Positions 1 through 6,659 of a DNA stretch of 64,000 nucleotides are shown here, piece by piece. The notes beneath the pieces were generated by a model. That model was not told the origin of the DNA. It saw nothing but the letters and a program-made list of their open reading frames with translations, and did no database searches. The translations under genes were made by a program, and so were the position numbers. Source of the DNA: an uncultured Spirochaetaceae bacterium. Lineage in GTDB: Bacteria > Spirochaetota > Spirochaetia > Treponematales > Treponemataceae. The stretch's first letter is position 1, and every line of letters begins with the position of its first letter. Location of the stretch: positions 1 to 64,000 of the forward strand of contig CADANN010000007.1 of NCBI GenBank assembly GCA_902789325.1, written 5' to 3'.

Positions 1-624
1 CTGGACCGCACTGCAGGAACTACTACAGAGCTTGTAGTTGGAGAACCAGTTTTAGAAAGTGATGAAGACAAAAAGGCTGTTGCTGCTGCAGAAATAAAAA
101 TGCTTAAAGTAATAAATGATATTCTTCCAGAAGTTGATGCAGTATTGCTTGCCGGAAGCAGACCCGCTATATGGAGCAGTGACCTTTACGCAACCATCAG
201 CGGAATGACACAGGATGCAGGAAAAATCTTCCTTGCTGATTATATAGGACAGGACCTTGTAAAAACACTTACAACCGCAATACCCCAGATTATCAAAATC
301 AACGAAGAAGAGTTCCGGGCAACCTTCCCAGAACTGGCCTCCCTCCCACTAAAAGACGCCATCCTCAAAAAAAGCGAAGAACTTCAGAACATCGTGGTCG
401 TGACCCGCGGTACTGAATCGACTCTCGCTGCGGTTCGCTCAAAGTACTACGAGTGCCCAACCGAAAAAGTCGCCGCGCTCAACACAACTGCGTGCGGCGA
501 CAGCTTCAATGCCGGCTTCCTTTATGAATATGTGCGCTCTGGCGATATAGAAGCCGCTCTCAAAAAAGGAACTTGGTGTGCCACCCGCAATGCCGAGTTA
601 GAAGCTCCCGGTGCTATTAGGTAA
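1..624 (+). CDS. PfkB-family carbohydrate kinase, 5' end outside window
   Basis: The reading frame is open from base 1, so the N-terminus lies upstream. About 207 C-terminal residues are present. The C-terminal PfkB signature is seen as TTACGDSFNAGFL near the end. This corresponds to the anion-hole and catalytic-Asp motif usually written GAGD, here with A-C-G-D. Family knowledge: ribokinase/PfkB enzymes phosphorylate sugars or sugar phosphates with ATP in the cytosol. The part seen cannot tell 1-phosphofructokinase-like from ribokinase- or KDG-kinase-like members. The stop lies just before the promoter of the GH43 gene, so the kinase may belong to the same sugar-use locus. The visible domain end is intact, with no frameshift. 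Confidence 0.8.
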   Translation: MDRTAGTTTELVVGEPVLESDEDKKAVAAAEIKMLKVINDILPEVDAVLLAGSRPAIWSSDLYATISGMTQDAGKIFLADYIGQDLVKTLTTAIPQIIKINEEEFRATFPELASLPLKDAILKKSEELQNIVVVTRGTESTLAAVRSKYYECPTEKVAALNTTACGDSFNAGFLYEYVRSGDIEAALKKGTWCATRNAELEAPGAIR

Positions 625-633
625 TACAGCCGA

Positions 634-662
634 TTGAATAAAGATTTGCTAGATAATATAAT
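634..662 (+). promoter_or_regulatory. Sigma70-type promoter of the GH43 gene
   Basis: TTGAAT at 634-639 and a perfect TATAAT at 657-662 are separated by 17 bp. The predicted start of transcription is near 669, immediately before the palindromic operator. It begins 10 bases after the kinase stop codon, so GH43 is probably transcribed independently. Confidence 0.7.
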
Positions 663-671
663 GAATCATAC

Positions 672-689
672 TAGGCAACCGGTTGCCTA
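672..689. promoter_or_regulatory. LacI/GalR-type operator
   Basis: An 18-bp perfect palindrome, TAGGCAACCGGTTGCCTA, has a central CG step and the AA-N-CG-N-TT pattern typical of LacI-family sites. It sits just downstream of the predicted transcription start, where a bound repressor would block the GH43 promoter. No LacI-family regulator gene is visible in the window. Confidence 0.7.
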
Positions 690-729
690 AATTTGTGGCC
701 TGAACAATCAGGCACTAACAGGAGTATAT

Positions 730-1704
730 ATGAGTATCGAAAAAAAGCCACTTGTAAATGATCTTTACACAGCTGACCCTTCTGCACATGTTTTCAACGG
801 AAAGATTTACATTTATCCTTCACATGATGAAGATATCGATGTAGAAAGCAACGACAATGGCGATCAGTACGACATGAAAGACTATCATGTTTACGAAATG
901 AAAGACACAGAAACTTATCCACGCGACTGCGGCTGTGTTTTCACACTCAAGGATGTAAAATGGGCAAGCAAACAGCTCTGGGCTCCTGACTGTGCTGAAA
1001 AAGATGGAAAATACTATTTCTACTTCCCAGCTCGTGATAAAACTGGAATGTTCCGTGTAGGTGTTGCAGTTGGTGACAAGCCAGAAGGACCATTCACACC
1101 AGAAGATGATTACATTCAGGGAACATATTCTATTGACCCATGTTGTTTCCAGGATACAGACAACAAATACTACCTTACAATGGGTGGACTCTGGGGCGGT
1201 CAGCTTGATCAGTACCGCAACAACAAATGGAGCGCAGACAACAAGGAACCACAGGGAAAAGAACCTGCATGTACACCAAAAATCGCTCTTCTTAAAGACA
1301 ACATGAAGGAACTCGCAGAAGACCTCCGCGACCTCGTAATTGTTGATGAAAAAGGACAGCCTCTTACTGGTGGAGACGATGTTCGCCGCTACTTTGAAGA
1401 TCCATGGTTGTTTAAGAAGGATGACACATACTACTTCACATACTCAACAGGAACATCACACCTTTTGTGCTATGCAACAAGCAAGAATGTTTACGGTCCA
1501 TACACATATGGCGGATGTATCTTGAGCCCAGTTTTGGGATGGACAACACACCACTCTATCGTACAGTTCAACGGCAAGTGGTACCTCTTCTACCACGACT
1601 GCGAACGCTCAAACGGTATCAACCAGAAGCGCAACGTAAAATTCCGCGAACTCACCTTCAAGCCAGACGGAAAAATCCAGACAATGGACGGCTTCGACCG
1701 CTAA
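730..1704 (+). CDS. Glycoside hydrolase family 43 (beta-xylosidase/alpha-L-arabinofuranosidase type)
   Basis: This 324-residue protein is a single five-bladed propeller domain of GH43 type. The three catalytic acids can be placed: Asp16 in TADPSAH (base), Asp136 in YSIDPCCF (pKa modulator) and Glu223 in YFEDPWLF (acid). There is no signal peptide, so the enzyme should act in the cytosol on imported xylo- or arabino-oligosaccharides. The start is ATG 730 with upstream AGGAG. It follows its own promoter and LacI-type operator and ends in a strong terminator, so it is a regulated single-gene unit. GH43 members cleave beta-1,4-xylose or alpha-L-arabinose linkages with inversion. Substrate cannot be settled from motifs alone. 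Confidence 0.9.
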   Translation: MSIEKKPLVNDLYTADPSAHVFNGKIYIYPSHDEDIDVESNDNGDQYDMKDYHVYEMKDTETYPRDCGCVFTLKDVKWASKQLWAPDCAEKDGKYYFYFPARDKTGMFRVGVAVGDKPEGPFTPEDDYIQGTYSIDPCCFQDTDNKYYLTMGGLWGGQLDQYRNNKWSADNKEPQGKEPACTPKIALLKDNMKELAEDLRDLVIVDEKGQPLTGGDDVRRYFEDPWLFKKDDTYYFTYSTGTSHLLCYATSKNVYGPYTYGGCILSPVLGWTTHHSIVQFNGKWYLFYHDCERSNGINQKRNVKFRELTFKPDGKIQTMDGFDR

Positions 1705-1720
1705 CATAAGGCTCAAGGCA

Positions 1721-1756
1721 AAAAAAATCCAGTTCACAACGAACTGGATTTTTTTT
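1721..1756 (+). terminator. Intrinsic terminator after GH43
   Basis: Perfect 15-bp stem: A-run plus ATCCAGTTC at 1721-1735, loop ACAAC, and the complementary arm 1741-1755 ending in a long T-run. The A/T flanks make it usable on both strands. Confidence 0.9.
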
Positions 1757-1767
1757 GTTCTCTTAAG

Positions 1768-1794
1768 AGATCTGGGCCATCTTAGACTTGAACT
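1768..1794 (-). repeat. Duplicate of the tRNA-Ile2 3' end (27-bp direct repeat)
   Basis: These 27 bases are identical to 1939-1965, which is the T-arm/acceptor 3' end of the adjacent tRNA plus its downstream AGATC. The offset is 171 bp. It has no matching 5' half, so it is not a tRNA. A tRNA 3'-end copy is the usual scar of integrase-mediated insertion, but no integrase remains. Confidence 0.8.
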
Positions 1795-1796
1795 CG

Positions 1797-1862
1797 CCTA
1801 CGATAGCAGAACCGTTAAAAAATGGGCTGCGGCAGCGGGCCATTTTAGGTTCTACCATCGTA
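1797..1862 (+). repeat. Structured dispersed repeat, copy 1
   Basis: The core is GAACCGTTAAAAAA, then TGGGCTGC, a 4-base loop, GCGGGCCA, TTTTAGGTTC. It folds into an inner stem of about 12 bp (AAAATGGGCTGC/GCGGGCCATTTT, one mismatch) inside an outer GAACC/GGTTC helix, with TACGAT/ATCGTA at the edges. A close copy lies at 36526-36585 on the other strand. A second hairpin (GCAGGC-TAG-GCCTGC, 1873-1887) follows. Confidence 0.8.
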
Positions 1863-1902
1863 TGGCGCCCGAGCAGGCTAGGCCTGCGAAGTTTTCAGAG
1901 AT

Positions 1903-1934
1903 ATAAAAAAAAGTTCCGTTAGCAAACGGAACTT
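1903..1934 (-). terminator. Terminator of the tRNA-Ile2 gene
   Basis: On the minus strand AAGTTCCGTT / AACGGAACTT forms a 10-bp stem with a 4-base loop (1911-1934), followed by a T-run (A-run at about 1903-1912 on the plus strand). It lies just after the tRNA 3' end. Confidence 0.8.
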
Positions 1935-1943
1935 AAAAAGATC

Positions 1944-2016
<73 letters not shown>

Positions 2017-2087
2017 GAAATGTAAAGATTGAAAAGTTATAAACATAGTGTAATAATAAATAGATACGGAGAGAAAGGATCCATGAG

Positions 2088-3268
2088 ATGAGTGTTTATA
2101 CAAAAGAAAGTATTTCTGATTTATTATTTGAAAAAGTTGATTCCGTAATCATTGTCGATGCAAAGAAAGACACCTACCACACAATCAAAAAACAAGGAAT
2201 TTTCGAAAAACTCGTTGAGAATGACGGCACTTACAAAAATCTAGTAGAAAAGTTGTGGTTTCATTTCAATGGCAATCCTAAAAAAATTTCAGACGACTAC
2301 CATGTTTTTATTCCTATGATGAGTCAGTTTAAAGGCAAGTATGTTGATCGAATAAATCTTAATATTGACGATAAAATCCATCTGGTCCAGATTTCAATTT
2401 ATCCTATTGATGAAACCTGCACACAATATATCTTTATTCTTGATGAACTTGATAACAGCGAATATCTGCGTGAATTCCTGACAGATAAAAAACTGGATAC
2501 AATGCAGAATACTTTCCTTTTTTCAATGTATGTTGATTTGATTAAGGATATTTCTTACAGCATCAACGTTACTGAAATCTCAAACAATCCGCAGAATTAC
2601 GACGTAAAATATTCAACCTGGCGACAGATGATTGTAAATATGATCTGGCCGGATGATCAGAAGCTTTTTCTTGAACGAACAGATCCTGAATATCTGAAAA
2701 AGAATCTCGAGCCAGGCCGCGCAACTTCTTTTGACTGTCAGATGAAGAATCTTGAAGGCGTATATATCTGGGTAAAATTGATTTTTAGCCGGGCATGTAC
2801 AACAAATGAAGAAGATTTCAGATTTGTATTTATGGTGCAGAATATCCACGAAAATCATCTTAAACTTTTTGATACCCTCAAACGTTATGAAGAACTTGCT
2901 TCAAAAGATCCGCTCACAGACATTTTCAATCACGGAGACACTCAGTAGGTGATATCGTTCTTAAACAGTTTGCAAAAGCTATAAAAGAATTTATCCAGCC
3001 TTATAAAATGACAATTGGTCGCTGGGGCGGCGAAGAATTTGTTTGTGTCTGTTATGGAATGAATCTTGAAGAACTAAAATCAATTGCTGAACAACTCAGA
3101 CAAAAAATAGAAGATACTACGTTTGAAAAAGCAATCAAAATTACCTGTAGTATCGGATTAACAGAACTAAAAAAAGGCGATACCGCCCAAATAATTTTCG
3201 ACCGCGTAGACAAGGCTATGTATGAAGCAAAGTCCAGCGGTCGAAACAGAATTATTTCGAATATTTAG
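2088..3268 (+). pseudogene. PAS-GGDEF diguanylate cyclase, internal deletion and frameshift
   Basis: The first part (2088-2948) encodes about 286 residues. It has a sensory N-terminal region with a PAS-like segment around residues 175-265, then the start of a GGDEF domain (DPLTDIFNH). Sequence from 2949, read in another frame, continues HSVGDIVLKQF and then RWGGEEF, with the rest of the domain to 3268. The stretch between DIFNH and GHSVGD, normally about 40 residues carrying the metal-binding LDIDxFK segment, is missing and the frame is shifted. This leaves a stop at 2946-2948. The signature GGEEF survives, but a correct cyclase cannot be made. The start is ATG 2088 after AGAAAGGA. An overlapping 3008-3268 fragment alone is unlikely to function. 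Confidence 0.8.
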
Positions 3269-3269
3269 A

Positions 3270-3296
3270 TCCCAGGGGCACGCCCTAGGATGACAC
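3270..3296 (-). repeat. TGTCAT-type palindromic repeat, copy near glmS
   Basis: On the minus strand it reads TGTCATCCTAGGGCG then TGCCCCTGGGATC, the TGTCATnCnnGGnCTTGnCCnnGGnATC pattern seen elsewhere in the window. It sits between the broken GGDEF gene and the glmS stop and may act as a terminator hairpin. Confidence 0.65.
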
Positions 3297-5141
3297 TTAC
3301 TCTACAGTAACACTCTTTGCGAGGTTTCTTGGCTTATCCGGATTAAAGCCACGCATAATTGCACAGTAGTATGCAAAAAGCTGAGCTGGAATTATTGTAA
3401 GCAAAGAAGCCAGAGTAGAAGAACATTCTGGAATTTTACAGATTAAATCAGCCTTGCCTTCAAAAGCATCTCCTGCATCCTGAGTAATTACCATAACAGT
3501 TGCGCCACGGCTTTTTACTTCAACCATGTTAGAACCAATCTTATCATAAAGCTTTGGCTCACTTGCAATTGCTACAACTAGCGTCTGAGGGTCAATCAAA
3601 GCAATAGGACCATGCTTAAGTTCACCGGCAGCAAATGCTTCAGAATGCATGTATGAGACTTCCTTAAGCTTCAAAGCACTTTCCAAAGAAGTTGCACTGT
3701 CAAACTGGCGTCCAATATAGAAAATCTTATCTTTATTGAACTGCTGGCTTGCAAACTTCTGTATTACATCCTTACCGTCGAGAATCTCCTGAACCTTAGC
3801 AGGAATGCTTTCAAGTTCACACAAAAGCTTTGTAGCGTCTTCATCACTCAAAGTACCGCGAAGTTTACCAGCTTTTACAGCAAGCAGGAACAGACAAACA
3901 AGCTGAGTTGTATAAGCCTTAGTAGAAGCAACCGCAATTTCAGGACCAGCGAGAGTGTAAATTACATCATCAGCTTCGCGGCTAACAGTTGAACCAACAC
4001 AGTTAGTAATTGCAACAACCTTAAGTCCCTGGGCCTTAGCAAGACGCAAAGCACTTAAAGTATCAGCAGTTTCACCAGACTGAGAAATTACAATAAAGAT
4101 ATCGTCTTTATCAAGGATTGGATCACGGTAGCGGAACTCAGAAGCAACATCAACATCAACCTTCATACGGGCAATCTTTTCAAAAGCATATTTTGCAACA
4201 ACACCGGCATGGTAAGCAGTGCCGCAGGCAGTAATAACTACGCGACTAGCCTTTTTCCAGGCATCATCCATCTTGTTTTCTTCAAAATAAACATCAGTTG
4301 GTTTACCGCTGCCATCCTTAACAATGCGTGGACGCATAGTATCAGTAAGACCTTTAGGCTGCTCATGAATCTCTTTGATCATAAAGTGTTCATAACCACC
4401 CTTTTCTGCCGCATCAATATCCCATTCAACATGGCTTGGTTCTTTGATGATTTTTTCACCTTCAAAATTGAAGAGGTCAACATGGTCAGTATACAAAACA
4501 GCAAGTTCGCGCTCACCAAGATAGTAAACATCGCGTGTATGTTCAAGCAAAGCCGGAACATCAGATGCAATAAAGTTTTCACCCTTACCAAGACCAACTA
4601 CAAGCGGACTTTCCTTGCGGGCAGCAATAATGCGGTCAGGATAATCCTTACAGAGAACTTCAATAGCATAAGAGCCTTCAAGAATATGAAGAGTTTCAAT
4701 CAATGCCTTAAAAATATCATGAGTTGCCTTGTACTTCTGATCAAGTAAGTGAACTACAACTTCAGTATCAGTCTGAGATTTAAACACAACGCCCTGAGCC
4801 TGAAGCTTAGCCTTCAACTCAGCATAATTTTCGATAATTCCGTTATGTACAATAGAAATTGTGCCATCCATATTTGTATGAGGATGACTGTTTGTATCGC
4901 TTGGTTCACCGTGAGTTGCCCAGCGAGTATGACCAATACCTACGGAACCTTTAATTACCTCGCCGGCAATCTTTTCTTCCAGAAATTTGAGCGCGCCCTT
5001 ACATTTGCGTACAAGAATATCTTCACCCTCAAGAACCGCAATTCCTGCAGAATCATATCCTCGATATTCAAGCTTCTTCAATGCATTAATAAGCACCTGT
5101 GAAGCCATTTTATTTCCAACGTAGCCGACAATGCCGCACAT
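3297..5141 (-). CDS. glmS: Glutamine-fructose-6-phosphate aminotransferase (isomerizing)
   Basis: The 614-residue length is normal for GlmS. It starts MCGIVGYVG with the catalytic Cys2 of class II glutamine amidotransferases, followed by EYRGYDSAG and the GHTRWATHG substrate loop. Two SIS sugar-isomerase domains occupy roughly residues 285-425 and 460-600 (ACGTAYHAG, SQSGETADT, KELKHGPIAL-like ELKHGPIALI). The C-terminus is the family-typical KSVTVE. The enzyme makes glucosamine-6-phosphate from fructose-6-phosphate and glutamine in the cytosol, the entry step to UDP-GlcNAc and peptidoglycan. An AGGAG lies 7 nt before the ATG. No glmS ribozyme is visible in the short upstream gap to mnmE. Confidence 0.98.
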   Translation of the reverse strand: MCGIVGYVGNKMASQVLINALKKLEYRGYDSAGIAVLEGEDILVRKCKGALKFLEEKIAGEVIKGSVGIGHTRWATHGEPSDTNSHPHTNMDGTISIVHNGIIENYAELKAKLQAQGVVFKSQTDTEVVVHLLDQKYKATHDIFKALIETLHILEGSYAIEVLCKDYPDRIIAARKESPLVVGLGKGENFIASDVPALLEHTRDVYYLGERELAVLYTDHVDLFNFEGEKIIKEPSHVEWDIDAAEKGGYEHFMIKEIHEQPKGLTDTMRPRIVKDGSGKPTDVYFEENKMDDAWKKASRVVITACGTAYHAGVVAKYAFEKIARMKVDVDVASEFRYRDPILDKDDIFIVISQSGETADTLSALRLAKAQGLKVVAITNCVGSTVSREADDVIYTLAGPEIAVASTKAYTTQLVCLFLLAVKAGKLRGTLSDEDATKLLCELESIPAKVQEILDGKDVIQKFASQQFNKDKIFYIGRQFDSATSLESALKLKEVSYMHSEAFAAGELKHGPIALIDPQTLVVAIASEPKLYDKIGSNMVEVKSRGATVMVITQDAGDAFEGKADLICKIPECSSTLASLLTIIPAQLFAYYCAIMRGFNPDKPRNLAKSVTVE

Positions 5142-5204
5142 AAAAATCTCCTGTATATTGTAATAGAAATATTTTATCGGAATTATAAGGTTTCCGCAAT
5201 CAGA

Positions 5205-6647
5205 CTATTTGCCAACGCAAAAGTTCGCGAAAATGCTGCCAAGAACATCATCCGGAGTTACATCGCCGGTAACTTCTCCAAGAGAATCGAGCGCATCTTC
5301 CAGGTCCTGAACCACAGCATCCAGAGTGTAATTGTCATCTGCCGAAACCAGTGCATGACGTACACTTTCAAGCGCCGCAGCCACAGCCTCTTTTTGACGT
5401 GCAGAACCAAGTCCTGCCTGAGAGCGTTCTGTGGTAGAACCCGCAATACCCGCAGTTAATATGCCGTAGATTTGAGAAAAGAGTTCCGCCATACCTTCGC
5501 CGGTTTTGGAAGAGATTTTGCAGGATGGGGAAAGCCTTCCACGAGTGCGAGTTTCCGAAGGAAACTCGGTAGTTCGCGTTAGCGAACGTACTACCCCTTC
5601 TCCTAAGGGCTCTGCCCCTAAAACCCCTTTATCACTCTTCGTATAAACAACAATCAGCGGTTCTTCACACTTTTTAATAAACTGGCGGTCTTCATCATTC
5701 ATTCCCTGAGTTCCATCCACAAGGTACAAAACAACATCTGCATCCTGAACGAGGTTTCGGCTGATTTCTACGCCCTGTGCTTCAATCACATCACTTGTCT
5801 GGCGCAAACCGGCCGTATCAAACAAACGCACCGGAATTCCATTAATGCTCGCCCAGCTTTCCAGCCAGTCGCGGGTAGTTCCCTCAATGTCGCTTACAAT
5901 TGCGCGTTCTTCTTTTAATATCGCATTAAACAACGAAGACTTACCCGCGTTCGTGCGCCCCGCCAATACTACTCTCGCGCCATCCTGATACAACTTTTCG
6001 CCGCGCCACGAATCTACCAGTGCCTCGAGTCTTCTCGCCGCAGTTTCAATATCTTCACGGTCAAAGGAGTCTGCTATAGTTTCTTCGTCTTCAGGATATT
6101 CAATCTCAACCTCAATAGCGGCGAGAGTATCAATGATTAATTTTTTAATGGAATCAATCTCTGTAAACAAAGAACCGGCAAGGCGCCCAGCTGCACGAGA
6201 GCGCGAAACATCGGTATGTGAATCAATAATTTCTTTTACAGCTTCTGCCCGGGTAAGGTCGGTTTTTCCATTAATAAAAGCGCGGAAAGTATATTCACCG
6301 CGGTTCGCCTGACGAAACCCGATTTTGAGCATAAGGTTTTGGATTGCCATTACAACTGCAGGACCACCATGGCAGAAAATCTCAACCATATCTTCGCCCG
6401 TAAAGCTCTTTGGAGCACGATATACCGCGAGCATGACTTCGTCTATTTTTTTATCATCATCAATTATCCAGCCATAAACCAGAGTGTTTCCTGCCGCCTC
6501 AAGCAGTGCCTTTGGTCGTGAAAATACTTTGCTTACAAGTTCAATACAGCCTTTGCCCGACACTCTTACAATTCCGAGTGCAGCTGGAGCTAAGGCTGTT
6601 GCAATAGATGAGATTGGTTCTTCCGGTGTGTACTGGTTAGGAGTCAT
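5205..6647 (-). CDS. mnmE: tRNA modification GTPase MnmE with an in-frame insertion
   Basis: At 480 residues it is longer than the usual 450-460. The N-terminal tetrahydrofolate-binding domain (DTIxA-like SSIATALAPAALGIVRVSG, FCHGGPAV) is followed by a helical domain with an inserted G domain: G1 GRTNAGKS at 230-237, G3 DTAG at 277-280, G4 TKSD at 336-339 and G5 ISSKTG at 378-383. The C-terminus carries the required FCVGK. With MnmG it modifies U34 of certain tRNAs to cmnm5U. Residues about 341-376, between G4 and G5, are a low-complexity segment encoded by palindromic DNA (5520-5627), absent from ordinary MnmE. The frame is kept and all motifs remain, so the protein is probably active. AGAGGA precedes the ATG. 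It begins 12 bp after the upstream gene, in one operon. Confidence 0.95.
   Translation of the reverse strand: MTPNQYTPEEPISSIATALAPAALGIVRVSGKGCIELVSKVFSRPKALLEAAGNTLVYGWIIDDDKKIDEVMLAVYRAPKSFTGEDMVEIFCHGGPAVVMAIQNLMLKIGFRQANRGEYTFRAFINGKTDLTRAEAVKEIIDSHTDVSRSRAAGRLAGSLFTEIDSIKKLIIDTLAAIEVEIEYPEDEETIADSFDREDIETAARRLEALVDSWRGEKLYQDGARVVLAGRTNAGKSSLFNAILKEERAIVSDIEGTTRDWLESWASINGIPVRLFDTAGLRQTSDVIEAQGVEISRNLVQDADVVLYLVDGTQGMNDEDRQFIKKCEEPLIVVYTKSDKGVLGAEPLGEGVVRSLTRTTEFPSETRTRGRLSPSCKISSKTGEGMAELFSQIYGILTAGIAGSTTERSQAGLGSARQKEAVAAALESVRHALVSADDNYTLDAVVQDLEDALDSLGEVTGDVTPDDVLGSIFANFCVGK
5520..5627. repeat. Palindromic element inserted in frame inside mnmE
   Basis: Contains a perfect hairpin 5548-5568 (CGAGTTTCC-GAA-GGAAACTCG), a second 5572-5587 (GTTCGC-GTTA-GCGAAC) nested in GGTAG/CTACC, and GC-rich AGGGGC-type segments to 5627. 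Its length allows translation through it without shifting the mnmE frame. Confidence 0.7.
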
Positions 6648-6659
6648 AACGTCCTCTTA

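Noticed and set aside
1768..1890. A second complete tRNA gene before tRNA-Ile2
   Set aside because: Only the 3' 27 bases match; there is no D-arm, anticodon arm or 5' acceptor strand.
3008..3268. Separate small GGDEF protein
   Set aside because: It is the C-terminal half of the broken cyclase; it lacks the first half of the domain and has no RBS at its ATG.
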